Assembly (NCBI GenBank): GCA_947184155.2 | Contig: CAMXCT020006578.1 | Span: 250,590 to 314,589 of the forward strand | DNA length: 64,000 nt | Direction: 5' to 3' | DNA from: Cladocopium goreaui | Lineage: Eukaryota; Sar; Dinophyceae; Suessiales; Symbiodiniaceae | Shown: positions 21,929 to 33,687 of the stretch, piece after piece | Layout: the number at the start of each line of letters is the position of its first letter | Position numbering within the stretch: the first letter of the stretch is position 1 | Position numbers and translations under genes: made by a program | Notes under the pieces: model-generated | The model's database searches: none | The model's input: the letters and a program-made list of their open reading frames with translations, nothing else | What the model was told of the DNA's origin: nothing

Positions 21929-22053
21929 TACCCTCTGATTAGTTATTACCTAGCTATGGTATAGATGGCCGATGTAGTTCCATGATAAAGATGATGATTC
22001 ACCCATTAAGCATGGTGACTTTCCAGTCGCTGCGTTAAATAACCAGAGGGCTA
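21929..22053. mobile_element. Family B MITE, diverged
   Basis: Left end TACCCTCTGATTAGTTATTA, right end GCGTTAAATAACCAGAGGGC. Central ATGATAAAGATGATGATTC duplication. Confidence 0.75.
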
Positions 22054-22260
22054 ATAGGGACAAAAGGGTGTTCATCATCTACTCGTTTATGGCGACACAT
22101 GCAGATATTAATGTGGATACAATCAACAATCTGACATGGGTGTGTTATGGTGTGTTTGAAAATCCATGAGTATACCCGGAAATGGAAGTCTAATGGGACT
22201 TCAATTGGAAGTTCATGGGTAATTTTAAATGCGATTTTAATCGACACGTGTACCTGTATA

Positions 22261-22375
22261 TACCCTCTGGTTATTTAACATAGCCATGGAAAAACGCAAT
22301 TCTTAGTAGGTAAATATAGGTGAAACATCCATATATGGATCATTTTCCATAGCAATGTTACATAACCAAAGGGAT
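22261..22375. mobile_element. Family B MITE next to AT repeat
   Basis: Left end TACCCTCTGGTTATTTAACA, right end ATGTTACATAACCAAAGGG. It runs directly into a (TA)n tract. Confidence 0.8.
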
Positions 22376-22505
22376 ATATATATATATATAAATAAAGGTG
22401 ATCTTTTTCGGTTTGGATGGGGCTACAACAACCAGCAGAAAGGGATGATGGTGTATGACATCAACCAGTTTAAGGCTGATCGAATGGGAGAAAGAACATG
22501 GGGAC

Positions 22506-22564
22506 ACACATATATATATATATATATATACACATATGCTATTCGTATATATATATATATACAC
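22506..22564. repeat. (TA)n microsatellites
   Basis: Two TA runs separated by CACATATGCTATTCG. ORFs rich in YIYIYI across these runs on either strand are artefacts. Confidence 0.9.
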
Positions 22565-22868
22565 ATATGATCATATGCCTGTCGCACGGGAATATTCTAT
22601 CATATGAATATACACATATATATACATTGTTTATGTTGTTTGTCCCAAAACGTGGTTTTCTTAGTTTGATAACAACAAAATCAAGGGGAAACTGATGATC
22701 AACGCTGGCATTTTTCACATGTTTCATGGCCATGGCCATCGAGTCACCGAGGACTGTGCGTTGCAGAATGGCGCTGGGCAGATGTTCAACCAGCCGATTA
22801 CGGGGCCGATTCCGGGCGTTTCCTAAGGGGCCACGGCGGGAAAATTCCTGGCATCTGACTGAAAAATA

Positions 22869-22960
22869 GTGGTTAATAGTGGTTTATAGTGGTTGATAGT
22901 GGTTAATAGTGGTTAATAGTGGTGAATAGTGGTTAATAGTGGTTAATGATGGTTAATCAT
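22869..22960. repeat. GGTTAATAGT minisatellite without adjacent MITE
   Basis: Nine units of about 10 bp (TAGTGGTTAA). This is the one long array of this sequence not touching a family A element. A family S copy follows. Confidence 0.85.
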
Positions 22961-22972
22961 TGGTATATAATA

Positions 22973-23095
22973 ATCAATGGGAGATCTTTAGGATCCAACA
23001 GATGGAGGTACGTTAGTACCATATTTCTGGCCACATTTTGCGGGGATATTCCCTGAAATTTAGGCCTAACAAATAGGCCTTATATATGGTAGGTA
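22973..23095. repeat. Family S dispersed repeat, copy 2
   Basis: ATCAATGGGAGATCTTTAGG through GCGGGGATATTCCCT, partner of 20020-20138. It ends near TAGGTACCTCCAA, which is complementary to its own GATGGAGGTAC. Confidence 0.7.
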
Positions 23096-23403
23096 CCTCC
23101 AATTTAGGTTCCTGAAATGGCCATTGAATGGAGAGCCCGATAGTGTTGGTAAAAAAACAACAACATGTCCAGTATATCTATCCCGTTAGCACATGATTCA
23201 CAAGCATAGTCAGATCTGGATGAATTGCACACTCTACTTAGCGGCAATGTGAATCATTTTTTGGTATTCACGAACATGTTTTATCAATATGTATGGTAAA
23301 TTTCACCAGTTAGTTTGCCTAGATAAGACATGTCAACCCTGGATCAATAAACTCAGTTGATCAAATCAAATATCCAGGGGTTACCAAGCAAAGTGATAAT
23401 ATC

Positions 23404-23640
23404 TTATGCCGCATAGCCATTAAAATTGAAGCCCTTCCATGAGTAAACGGATGCCAGACCCATCTTTCGGAAGGACCAATCCTTGCATGAACCATCAATC
23501 CTATCCATATACCTATCAGTGAGGGCCGCAACGTCCCAACCGCCGTGGTCATTCTTCCTATCCCACCTGGCCGTCGCTGACGCTGGACATAAAAATCTAT
23601 GGAGGTCGTCTAGTTGTTTGGAGGGCAGACGCATCAGAAA
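23404..23640 (-). pseudogene. Possible gene fragment on minus strand
   Basis: A minus-strand frame with protein-like composition (DLHRFLCPASATARWDRKND, then DRYMDRIDGSCKDWSFRKMG). GC is higher than in the neighbours. An AG lies where an acceptor would be needed upstream, but no further exons are found. Unknown family. Confidence 0.3.
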
Positions 23641-24703
23641 GAGATGGGTTCTAGTAGTGTTACGCCAGGGTTAAACTATCCACAATGGAGATTGTTAATT
23701 GGATTTCATGGATATATGATGGGATATAAGCAACATTAAACAACAAGATCATATTTGGATACCTTTGGATTTGTCTTTAACTTACGGGTTTCGACCTCCA
23801 AGTTGTGGCAATTTTACGGAAAATGATGAGTTGCCAGAGAGCCCAACAGTAGTTCTTGTGTGAGTATTGACTGCTACAAACAATAAGATAATGCAGATAC
23901 TACTGTTGCTGTCAACCGTGAGCCCCAGACAAGAAAATCCATGAGAACAATGGCAATAGAAACAGCAAAGGGGAATGGGTCACAACTTGGAAAGTGGCAA
24001 TAAATTGAGGTTTCCCAATTTCCTAAGTCATGGTGGTACCCCTCAAAAATCATCCAAGTCATGGTCACGACCACGACTTAGTATTGAAACCCATGGTGAC
24101 GACTGGGGATCCCTCATTTTTTTTCGGAACCCCCGGCACCGTCTTATGTTTGACCAGGATGCCTATCTTGGTACAAAACAAAACCTGCAGAAAGCATCAC
24201 TTTTCTCTTCAAAGAACCGAACAATAGTGATGCCATTATGTTTATTTTGTGATCATTAAACTATAGTGATCAATGACAATAGTTAAGGAAACTTCTTCAA
24301 GAATCTATAATGACTATTCAGAACCTTAGTGGGGAAACTATAATAGTTAACTATATTTAATGTTTTTAAATCTTAATTATGAATATTCAACGGTTGGTGA
24401 ACTTTATTGAACTGAGCTACCACTTCACCTTATTCGTCAATCATATTATGTAGATGAGTCTTTGTAACAAAGAAATGCTGTGACTTTCACTGGCAACATT
24501 TTGGGGTTTACCTCCAGAGTCAAATTCATTGGGGGTTTAATTGTCAGTTGAGATGATTTTATACCATGTATTATTGGGATGATAGTACCATAGTATCAGT
24601 AATATTGATGGGATAATTGGGATGGTTCATCATCAAGAACCCTTTTGTATCCTCTGGTAGTATTTTGGGATTTGTTACCAAGAAACTACATTTCAATCCT
24701 AAT

Positions 24704-24807
24704 CTGGTTGGTGGTTTGGAACATGAATTTAATCTTCCTTAATATATGGTATGTCATCCTTCCCATTGACTTTCATATTTTTCAAGATGGTTAAAACCAC
24801 CAACCAG
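24704..24807. mobile_element. Family A MITE, A2 core
   Basis: TTTGGAACATG arm, GGTATGTCATCCTTCCCAT (stem mismatch), CAAGATGG box. Flanked by AT on both sides. Positions 23700-24700 hold no gene I can support. Confidence 0.88.
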
Positions 24808-24891
24808 ATTATATATGTTGTATTATTGTAGCATTATTGATGATAGTGGGGTGATAGGATATTGACAGATATTGATGAATATACCCAACCT

Positions 24892-25114
24892 GGTTATGTC
24901 AACAGTTTGCTATTGAACATGGTGATTTATAGTGGATTCACCCATTGAAAATTGTGATTTTCCATAGATACAATGTGAGGCCCCCCCAGTTCTAAGTTGG
25001 TTTATAAGCCCCAGTAACTATAGTTATAAGTACCATAAACCATAGTTATTGGAGTTATAAACCAACTTAGCTATCTTGTGGGCCTCACATTGTATGTTAG
25101 TTTACCAGAGGGTA
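24892..25114. mobile_element. Family B MITE split by a nested element
   Basis: Left part TACCCAACCTGGTTATGTCA to TTTCCATAGATA, right part TATGTTAGTTTACCAGAGGG. Removing 24971-25094 restores the family B right arm, with one TA remaining. Confidence 0.85.
24969..25094. mobile_element. Nested 126-bp palindromic element at a TA site
   Basis: Ends TACAATGTGAGGCCC and GGGCCTCACATTGTA. The interior is also palindromic (CTAAGTTGGTTTATAA.../TTATAAACCAACTTAG). It interrupts a family B element exactly at TA, and that TA is now present on both sides. This is direct evidence of insertion with TA duplication. Confidence 0.88.
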
Positions 25115-25249
25115 CCCTCCAACATGGGTTTGTCAAAAAGGAGGCGACCCGGCTACCCCCAGCATTTCATGGTGACTATTTTCCCACTCAAGTTAGCCAT
25201 ATGTTGAGTACACTCAAATGTGTTCTTTTAAGAAAGCCATGCCATATAT

Positions 25250-25376
25250 TGTCAACCCTGGATTAATAAACCCCTGGGCTGTTTAATTGGGAGGGTACCG
25301 TTTAAGAATTAGATTGTGACTATTGGAGGAGTACCCCCCGAATTAATAGGCCATGGTTTATTAATCCGGGGTTGAC
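25250..25376. mobile_element. Family F palindromic element, copy 2
   Basis: TGTCAACCCTGGATTAATAA at the left, TTAATCCGGGGTTGACA at the right. Interior diverged from 19171-19292. Confidence 0.85.
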
Positions 25377-25472
25377 ATTATGTCAAATGTACCAACGTGG
25401 ATAAAGCGGGATAAACCGGGGCAGGTCGGGTGAACTACCAGATGGGACCAGATACCGTACAGTGATAGCTAT

Positions 25473-25576
25473 TACCCTCTGGTAAACTAACATAACTATG
25501 GAAAATCACAATTTTCAATGGGTAAATCCACTATAAATGGCCATGTTCAATAGCTATGTTAAATTACCAGAGGGTA
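25473..25576. mobile_element. Family B MITE (104 bp)
   Basis: Near-consensus. Arms differ only at the AAACTAACATAACTAT / AGCTATGTTAAATTACC segments. Confidence 0.9.
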
Positions 25577-25689
25577 TACAACTGGGATATGATGAGACAC
25601 TAAATCATGAGAGTCATGAGCTTGTGATAACTCCGCGAAAGATCTCCAATTTGTTGTGCAAGAAAACGTCGACTGACACATTATGAATA

Positions 25690-25890
25690 TTTATGAATCA
25701 CATAGCAACTGAGACATCCGCGGCCATTTGCAGCAGCAAACCTGTGTGGTTGCCAGGAAGTCACGACTGGCGTAGCGCGCAGAAAACGAACAGCCCACTT
25801 CCAGTGTACCCCGTAACCTGTGCAGTCACCCACGAGTTGTTGCCATGTGTTCCCAGAGTTTCCGAATGGGAAAAAACACAACCATGTTCT
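25690..25890. other. GC-richer island, possible decayed coding fragment
   Basis: About 200 bp of balanced composition, open for 70 codons on + and 90 on -. Neither frame looks clearly protein-like and no family is recognised. Confidence 0.2.
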
Positions 25891-26142
25891 GCTGTGTTTT
25901 TTTAAGAACACATAGGATGACATGCTTCTAACATCTTCTAACCACAGTAGAATTGAGAAGATCAATATCAGTTGTTGTTTTTCTTATCACTTTAATCAAG
26001 CAGGAAACCAAAGACATCTCCACAAAATTAGCTGTCTTTTAACCACCCATGGTGGGCCGAAGATGCACCAGGCCGGGTAGTTGGAAATGATTTTTTGGAC
26101 GTTTCGGAGACGTTTCGGATTCAGAAATTGTAAAAGCAGCTA

Positions 26143-26229
26143 CCCTTTGGTTATTTAACATAGCCATGGAAAATCACCATTTTTCATAGGTAAACCATCT
26201 ATAAATGGGCCATTTTCCATGGCTATGGG
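26143..26229. mobile_element. Family B MITE lacking right end
   Basis: Left end TACCCTTTGGTTATTTAACA and full interior to CCATGGCTATGGGA. The terminal TTTACCAGAGGGTA is missing. Confidence 0.75.
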
Positions 26230-26570
26230 AATATGAATCATACTATTTCTAGGTTCTATCTGTAGCAATTTTTACTATGTGATCAAATGTGGGGATTCAT
26301 GCCCAATGGTGTTTCATCAGGTCACAAATTCCACATGACATCGTGACCTCCCTGGTTCATCATTTCGGCCAGACTTGGCCGGAGAAAGTTGTGACATTAA
26401 TGTTAAACATGGGCCCGGCTAAGGGCTGATGTGGCAAATCAATTCTTAAAAATTATCTACTGTATTATGTTGTATTATATTGTTATAAAAAACATGTATA
26501 TATTATTATATATTGTTATATTGTTACATTGTATTATAGTGTTGTATTATTATATTGTGTACATAATTTC

Positions 26571-26671
26571 CTGGTTGGTGGTTTGGAGCATTTTTTATTT
26601 TTCCCAATAGTTGGGATGATGATCCAATCTGACTTTCATATGTTTCAGAGGGCTAGGCAGACCACCAACCA
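26571..26671. mobile_element. Family A MITE, A3 stem
   Basis: Inner segment AGTTGGGATGATGATCCAATC, also found at 39899. Right end CCACCAACCAA with the last base changed. Confidence 0.85.
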
Positions 26672-26847
26672 ATTTTATATGGCACCGCAATTCTAAGAAA
26701 AATGGTAACTGCCCCCATTTTCCCAATTTTTCAGCGCCCAAGGCCCGGCCCGAATCGTACGGGGCCGGTTTTTTTGGATGTCGAACAGGGCCTGAATCGT
26801 ACGGACATGGCTACGGACTTTTCCAAATGGTTACCCTCTGATGTGTA

Positions 26848-26954
26848 TATCCCATGACGGATCCATGGTGCTGGTATATATGCTAACATTTGGGGTATAT
26901 TGATGGGATCCATCCATGTTACTATATATAGCAGCATCATGGATCCTATGGGTA
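26848..26954. mobile_element. Family D palindromic element
   Basis: TATCCCATGACGGATCCATG at the left, CATGGATCCTATGGGTA at the right, with inner GTGCTGGTATATATGCTAAC. Confidence 0.8.
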
Positions 26955-26986
26955 ATATACCATGAACTATAGACAACTATAGTATA

Positions 26987-27097
26987 TACCCTCCAGTAAA
27001 AATTGACAGTTCAACCCTGAAAATAAACAATTTTGAGTGGAAACCAGTCTTACAAGCCCGATGGCTGTCAGGGTCTATGTTAATTTACCGGAGGGTA
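26987..27097. mobile_element. Family C MITE
   Basis: Left arm decayed (TACCCTCCAGTAAAAATTGA), right arm CTGTCAGGGTCTATGTTAAT intact. Same orientation as 17088. Confidence 0.8.
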
Positions 27098-27324
27098 ATT
27101 GATAGATGGTTCCCCCCATTTGACAACCAAAAACTGTAGATGAACAATTTTAAAATGATAATCAGGTACAAAAAGTAATGTACCAAATTGACCCCATTGT
27201 TCTTGAAAGGACAATATTGAGTGGGTATTTCCATGAACACATCAGCTCGCTTTTTCGATGCATTCCGATGGTCTCATAAAGTCAAGGTTACAGAGCTTTG
27301 TCAAATGCCTTGGCCAAACAAAAA

Positions 27325-27409
27325 CTGGTTGGTGGTTTGGATCATTTTTTATCTTTCCATATATTGGGAATGTAATCATCCCAACTGACGAACTCATATT
27401 CATATTTTA
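27325..27409. mobile_element. Family A MITE, 3' truncated
   Basis: The left end and core are normal to CATATTCATATTTT, then the sequence switches to a TTAACCAATGATTAACC array. The right repeat is absent. Confidence 0.8.
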
Positions 27410-27713
27410 ACCAATGATTAACCTAACCACTATTAACCATATCATTTATGAAAACAGTTTCATGGGGAATAAAAGATGAGAAACCATCGGATATTGGGGG
27501 TTAACCTGTTTTTCTGACGATGGAAAGATCAGCCGCTTAAAAAAACCACCTGTTTCAGTTCAGATGAACTACCATCTGCTTATGACTAACAATTGGAAAA
27601 TCACCATGCTATTAAGAACGGTAAACCATCTAGAAAATAGGAATCCTTAATGATGGGATGACCACAAACCATATATATATATATATACGTATATATATAT
27701 ATATATCCATATA

Positions 27714-27842
27714 TCTGGGTAAATTTCATCACGACCGAGCCCTGTTCTCCCGAACCCTGGTTTATCATGTTTTTTTTGGGGGGAAATGATCCCCAGCCAT
27801 GGCCGAACTATTCAGAACGTGAAATATTCTAATTTACCCAGA
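27714..27842. mobile_element. Family Q element
   Basis: ATCTGGGTAAATTTCATCAC to AATTTACCCAGAT. Contains a poly-T tract at 27768. Confidence 0.75.
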
Positions 27843-27861
27843 TGGGATAATTATATGGTAT

Positions 27862-27943
27862 TACCCTCTGGTAAACATACAAAAAACTTTGGAAAAATCC
27901 ACCATTTTTCCATGGCAAACTGTTAGTCATAACCAGATGGTTA
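27862..27943. mobile_element. Family B MITE, internally deleted (82 bp)
   Basis: Ends AAACATACAAAAAACTTTGG and GTTAGTCATAACCAGATGGT, with most of the right interior missing. Confidence 0.8.
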
Positions 27944-28802
27944 TCAACAATGTTTTACATCCAAACATGTGGTTTTTGTTACGTGGTATACCTTGTACCA
28001 TCCCTATTTGTTGTTTTTGTTGCCCCCATGTCCAGGCATGGGCAATCGCGTGGTGTGTGGTGCTCCACAGCCTCTGGGCAGTCAAAATGGTTTGACCCTG
28101 TGTTAGGCGATGCAAAGAATGTTCAAAAAACAGGGAGTTATATGTGATATCTCTGATATTATTATTGATATTAAGATATATATATATATATTATAGATTC
28201 TATAGATATTTTTAGGGACTCTGAATGGCTTTGGATGAAACATTTTGACCCACAGCCGTATCATCTTCATCATTACAGTATGATATGCTGTACAAAGCCT
28301 GTGATTGGCGATATATATATATATACATATATACGTACGTATACAATAATATTCGTAGCAGCACAATTCCAACACAGTACGCAAATATGGAACATATCAC
28401 ATTGCAAATATTACATTGCCAATATGACGGATTTATTTGTTTTTATTATTTATAATATACACTATATGTGTAATTTTATATCATATATATGGTTGGTTTA
28501 TATTCCATATTATATACATACATGATACCATATCATGTTTGTTCATATCCCATAAGCCATGATAAAGATATTAAAATCCATCTTGTTTGTTGGATTGTAA
28601 ATAGATGATATATAATGATATCTAGATTTGAGTTTGGTGATTTATAAATCCAACATGTAACCTGTATGTAAACCATGAATTCATATATCCAATATATATA
28701 TATATACATATGTGATTTAAACACAACATAAAACAATTGTTTAAGTCATACACACATATATATATATATATATATATCCTAAACATAAATAGATAATAAA
28801 CG

Positions 28803-28990
28803 TATCCCCCTCTTGCAGTGCTTGGGGGGGAGGGTGTTGTTTCACCCGTTCCAACAACATCAGAGCGCCTCGTTTCGTCGGACGCTTTAGGACCTGCGTA
28901 GATGAATGCGCCCGATTGCACTTCGAGAAGTTGTTGGGTGCTCAGTTCTTTCACAACGGTCTTGGCATCCTTTGGCGACGGGTCTTTGTG
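28803..28990 (-). pseudogene. Gene fragment on minus strand, bounded by AT repeats and a MITE
   Basis: The minus frame reads VVKELSTQQLLEVQSGAFIY and then GPKASDETRRSDVVGTGETT in a GC-rich stretch. It stops at a (TA)n region on one side and abuts the family C copy at 28996 on the other. Probably a captured or truncated exon. Family not recognised. Confidence 0.4.
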
Positions 28991-28995
28991 AGTTT

Positions 28996-29100
28996 TACCC
29001 TCTGGTAAATTAACATAGACCCTGGCAGATAGGGGTTGGAAGACTAGTTTCCATTAAACATTGGTGATTTTCAGGGTCTATGTTAATTTACCAGGGTGTA
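28996..29100. mobile_element. Family C MITE with B-type outer ends, inverted core
   Basis: The outer ends read TACCCTCTGGTAAATTAACA and TTAATTTACCAGGGTGTA, closer to family B, but the inner stem is the family C CATAGACCCTGGCAGAT. The core lies in the opposite direction to the other three C copies. Confidence 0.82.
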
Positions 29101-29599
29101 TATGGTTGTTTTAATCATGGGTAATGATGGATAAATCATGGGATGATATGGTTTGACATGGTTAAACTGACTATGTCAAACTAAATCGTTTTTATATGAA
29201 AGTGATTTCTCCCATCATACTCCCATCATCATAAATCATATGGTTTGATGATGGGTGATGGGATACTCGTGGAATATTGTGAAACTGATGTGAAACTCCG
29301 AAAATCATGGGAGAATCATGGATAGCTCCGGTGTCATGAAACATGGCTAGCTTGAAAATCCCCGAACTAAATTGGGGCTTTCTTGCTAGGAAAAAAAAAA
29401 ATATATACATATATATATGTATGTATAACTAACTAAATGATGGATTTCCCAAGATGTTTGATGATTATCGGAGGTATAACTGAATGTTGTATATTTGTGC
29501 CATGGTCAATGTCATGGATTTTTCATCCCCAGTGGGGGAATCGGTCATCAATCTGAAACTAGGAATCCTCAATGATAGTGGGATGAACACAAACCATAT

Positions 29600-29709
29600 A
29601 TACCCGCTGGTAAACATACAAAAAGCTATTGAACATGGCCATAGAAATAGTGGATTTACCAATTAAAAATGGTGATTTTCCACAGTTACTATGATATATT
29701 CAGAGTGTA
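29600..29709. mobile_element. Family B MITE, right end decayed
   Basis: Left end TACCCGCTGGTAAACATACA. The right end is reduced to TATATTCAGAGTGTA. Confidence 0.7.
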
Positions 29710-29827
29710 AGGCAATGAGCATGATATAAATGATGTGCACATTATATATATATAATTATATAAGTATGTGAGGTCTTGGACATGTTTCAAAATACACCGT
29801 AGATGGTACTGTAAAAAACAACATCTT

Positions 29828-29939
29828 CTGGTTGGTGGTTTGGAACATGTTTTATTTTTCCATATATTGGGAATGTCATCATCCCAACTGACGAACTCAT
29901 ATTCATATTTTTCAGAGGGGTAGGTCAACCACCAACCAG
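29828..29939. mobile_element. Family A MITE, A1 type with duplicated CATATT
   Basis: GAACTCATATTCATATTTTTCAG shows a 6-bp internal duplication shared with the truncated copy at 27325. Confidence 0.88.
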
Positions 29940-29997
29940 TAAATACCAGTATCATATATCAAATATATATCAAATATCCTAGAGTTCAACCAGCCAT

Positions 29998-30055
29998 AAT
30001 TAACCAATGATTAACCAATGATTAACCAATGATTAACCATCATTAACCACTATTC
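29998..30055. repeat. TTAACCAATGA minisatellite
   Basis: AATGATTAACC units on the right side of the preceding family A copy, in the inverted orientation seen at 17972. Confidence 0.85.
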
Positions 30056-30329
30056 ACCACCAATGAGTTTGCTCACCTTCCCAGCATATGCCCATGATAT
30101 TCCCAGCATATGACCTCTATGAAATCCCACGGAATCATCCCATCGTTTGGTTCTAGACGTGAAACTGGGAAACTCTCATGATCTTCCCAACTTTTTGTTG
30201 GTTAGTTAAAGTTAAATGGAACCATGGATTTTCCTAGTGTTGAACTTAAATTCCATTATATATATATTTGAATGATATATGATATATATATATACATATA
30301 TATATATATTACCATCGTTGTTTTTTTTA

Positions 30330-30450
30330 TCATCTTCAATGTAACGTCACCGATGTTTCCATCGCGACATCGCACGCCTTTTGCGTATCGCAGGAGTCGC
30401 GAGGCGGAAGAGCCTGAGTCGGGCTCACCCAGGCCGAGGTTGCGGAAAAT
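30330..30450. other. GC-rich island between AT-rich repeats
   Basis: Starts just after a (TA)n tract and is open on both strands (for example SRHRTPFAYRRSREAEEPES on +). It could be an exon fragment. Strand not decidable. Confidence 0.25.
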
Positions 30451-30479
30451 GCTATGGACAATGGCCATGTTTCATAGGT

Positions 30480-31960
30480 AAATCATCAAACAATATCTAT
30501 TTTCATAGAATTGGATGATGGGAGAATTTACAGGAAACCCCTATATTTGATGGTAAAACCATGGTTTCCTATATTCTAGTAGAATTAATAGGAGTTTAAT
30601 GGATGTTCATGGGATGTTACTGAGAGGTTTGAATGGGGATTTTATCAATATCCTTTAGCAGTTTATTAAGATTAAGATTTTATTAACTTTAATGATTGAG
30701 AGGACGTTACTGGGATGTGAAAATGGGATTTTCTATGGGATTTTCATGGGTTGCTAATGGATTTGTTTCTTCATTTCAATGGTATAACATGTTCATGGGA
30801 TTCTAATGGGTCTTCATGGATTTTGTGATGGTATTTTGATGGGTTTGGTGAGAGAGAGATAGAGAGAGAGAGATTTGGGTGTAAATCACCAATTTTATAC
30901 GGTATAGATTGGAATATAGTGGGATATGTCAACCAACACTCGGACACCTAAAAGATAGGACATCCCCAGATGTTGGTATTTCATTGTTTTTTCCTCTGAC
31001 CCACAACGCTATGCACGTGTATGATGGAGTTTTATTGTTTTTTCCAACTCCTTTCAACTATAAAAGGGTTTTAAAGGTATTCGAGATGCAAGATCATAAA
31101 CAGGGAGTTTTTGTTCTACAGGCACAAGGAGTTTTTGCATCACCAATTTTGCTGCTTAAATTTGTGCATGATTGGGCTTCCAAGATATTGCAAGTCATTT
31201 TGTTTGTTCACAACATGCATGATTATATCTTTGAATTTCGTTCTTGCTGAATCCCATATTTCTTCCCATTTGCCCATCTCACATCTCAATTTCTTTGCTG
31301 CTTAAATCATGTTAGATTCCTGTTTCTTCAATTGTTTTGGGGGTGAAGCCAACAAAGTCTATTATGTTTTTCCGGCATCTCACTTGTTTGTTGATAACAT
31401 TCAGCAAAAAACCACATGTTTTCCAAGTGGTCCATGTGTTTAGGCCTACATTTGCTTAGAATCATGAACTTACCCCAGTTTTCCTGACTTTTTTCCCCAT
31501 ATATAAGATCAAGATGTCGCCTCAGTAAGGAATTTCCATGAATTTCCGGGGGGGAATGTAACTGCACTATGTCCTTTGACGGGAATTCCACTCGAATTTA
31601 AGGACAACGTCCAGGTGAAATGGGTCAGTTTTCTCTAGGACAACTCCAGGACCTGGTCATGGCAAAATCCCATCGTGAAACATGGCATGTAACCATATGT
31701 AACCATGGTTTTCATATGGTGTAATGGGGATAATCCATACACAATCCATATATTAGAGATATCCCTATGATTATCATTATCATATGGATATGGATAATCA
31801 TACATATTGTCTATAATTGTATTTCTATATCATATGGATAATCATAGAGACAATCCATTTGAAAAAACGGAATCCTTCATGATAGTGGGATGACCACAAA
31901 CCATATATATCCATATATCTGGGTAAATTATTACCATTATCTCCTGATGGGAATTCCTGG
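30480..31960. other. AT-rich stretch without supported gene
   Basis: Short ORFs only (up to 113 codons at 30909-31250, AT-rich codons, no recognisable domain). GA repeat at 30848-30872. No family A or B element until 31972. Confidence 0.6.
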
Positions 31961-31971
31961 ATTAGTTATGG

Positions 31972-32041
31972 CTGGTTGGTGGTTTCAAACATGAATGGAT
32001 TATTTTCCATAATAAAAAAGGGATGTCATCCTTCTCATAAT
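31972..32041. mobile_element. Family A MITE, A2 type, 3' truncated
   Basis: The left end and TTTCAAACATGAATGG arm continue to GATGTCATCCTTCTCAT, where it ends. Confidence 0.75.
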
Positions 32042-32078
32042 GGGAATTCCAGGATGAATTGATGAATTATATGGAGTT

Positions 32079-32195
32079 TACCCTCTGGTAATTTGTTACA
32101 TAACTATGGGAACAGCACCATTTATATATAGTGCATTTTCCCATGAAACATGGTGGATCTTTCTATAGTGTTTTGTAACAGTTTACCAGAGGGTA
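32079..32195. mobile_element. Family B MITE, mosaic ends
   Basis: Left GGTAATTTGTTACATAACTA, right TTTTGTAACAGTTTACCAGA. Interior of the GTGCATTTTCCCATGAAACA type. Confidence 0.85.
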
Positions 32196-32539
32196 TATAC
32201 GTATATACCTATTAAACCCATATGATAGTTAATTTTCCCAGCTATAAAACCTCCATTTTCATGGGCATTTCCCCCGTTTATCACACTAAAATCCCCAAAC
32301 AAAGTCCCATTATTATCCCTATTAAAAAAAAAAAAAATATTAGGGATTATAATAATCCAATAATATACCATTAGTATCCCGTAGCTCCATAATATACCAT
32401 TAGTATATTAAAGTATTATTATCCCATAATATACCATAATATACCATAATATCCCATATAATAAATATACCATTATTAAAGTCCAGAGGCTTTAAACATA
32501 CCATTAGTATATCCCATAAAATCCCCCAGTTTTTTCCCC

Positions 32540-32660
32540 TCCAGGCCTCCAGGTTTTCAACGCGTTTCACCGCCACGGCCGATGAGGTGCGACCCGGCGG
32601 GCGCGGTCTTTCAGGAGACGCTCCATGAGTTGCCGCAGCGCGACCGCGAGGCTTGGGGAA
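32540..32660. other. Very GC-rich island (possible exon fragment)
   Basis: About 120 bp at about 65% GC amid AT-rich DNA. The minus frame reads RPPGRTSSAVAVKRVENLEA, and the + frame is also partly open. Not assignable. Confidence 0.25.
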
Positions 32661-32705
32661 GATGACGGGAGATATATAGAAATATAGATATATTGTATAT
32701 ATCAT

Positions 32706-32775
32706 TGTTAGTAAGGGAAATCATCCCCAAACGGCCGAACTATTCAGGTTAGTGAATTATTATAATTTACCTGTA
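32706..32775. mobile_element. Family Q fragment
   Basis: TTAGTAAGGGAAATCATCCCC through TATAATTTACC. The left half of the element is missing and is replaced by the GC-rich island and a TA-rich junction. Confidence 0.65.
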
Positions 32776-32928
32776 TATATATCATTTAATATCCATTAAT
32801 TGGTGGTGGATAATAGTGGATAATGGTGGTTAATAGCGGTTAATAGTGGTAAATAATGGTTAATCATGGTTTTTCGATATGTTGGGAAAGCCCTGGGGAT
32901 GATGAACAATCCCTGTGATATGTCCATT

Positions 32929-33037
32929 TACCCTCTGGTAAACATACAAAAAAATATCGAAATCACCATCTTTAATGGGTAAATCAACGAACTAAATGGC
33001 AATTTTCCATAGCTATGTACCAAATTACCAGAGGGTA
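32929..33037. mobile_element. Family B MITE, mosaic ends
   Basis: Left AAACATACAAAAAAATATCG, right AGCTATGTACCAAATTACCA. Confidence 0.85.
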
Positions 33038-33223
33038 ATATTCATGAATGTGGCTAAAACAATAATAAACCATTCATTTGGGAATAATAAGCAATGTTTG
33101 GATTATCCATTTAATATCCTTAATATATCCTATAACTAAATGTGATGCTTATATAGTATCAATATCCATCAATATATCCTGGTTCTATCCTATAAGTAAA
33201 TGTGATATAATTAATGTGATTAT

Positions 33224-33332
33224 TAGCCTTTGGTAAATGCTAACATTGACCCTGAAAAGAGTAATTTGTGAGTTGAAACTAATCTTCCAAGCCCGATGCC
33301 TGCCAGGGTCTATGTTAATTTACTGGATGGTA
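33224..33332. mobile_element. Family C MITE, left arm decayed
   Basis: Left TAGCCTTTGGTAAATGCTAA, right CCAGGGTCTATGTTAATTTA. Core AATCTTCCAAGCCCGATG as in 17088 and 26987. Confidence 0.8.
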
Positions 33333-33687
33333 TAGTTTCCAAAAAATATGGGGTATCATGATTAGTACTGATATTATCCTCTATGATAAACATAGTAATA
33401 ATATATATATATATATTATCTATGATATAATCTAGCGTCCATGATATAATAGATCCTCTTTATAGTAGTATAATCCTAGAGTATACTCATATATTATCCT
33501 AGTAATATTATGTCCTATTATCCTCATATATTATCCTATACTCATGTAATATATCCTATATCCTCTACGACATATTATTTATTATAGTAATTCGTATCCC
33601 GATCAGCGCCCTTGATAAATTGCCGATGGTCCCTTGGAAATGATAATATGATGCTGACTGATTTACCATATAGGAATTAACTTTAGT

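Noticed and set aside
22355-22570. YIYIYI-rich ORFs around TA microsatellites (also 28.2-28.5 kb, 30.3 kb, 36.9 kb)
   Set aside because: Produced by TATATA runs in any frame. No flanking coding sequence.
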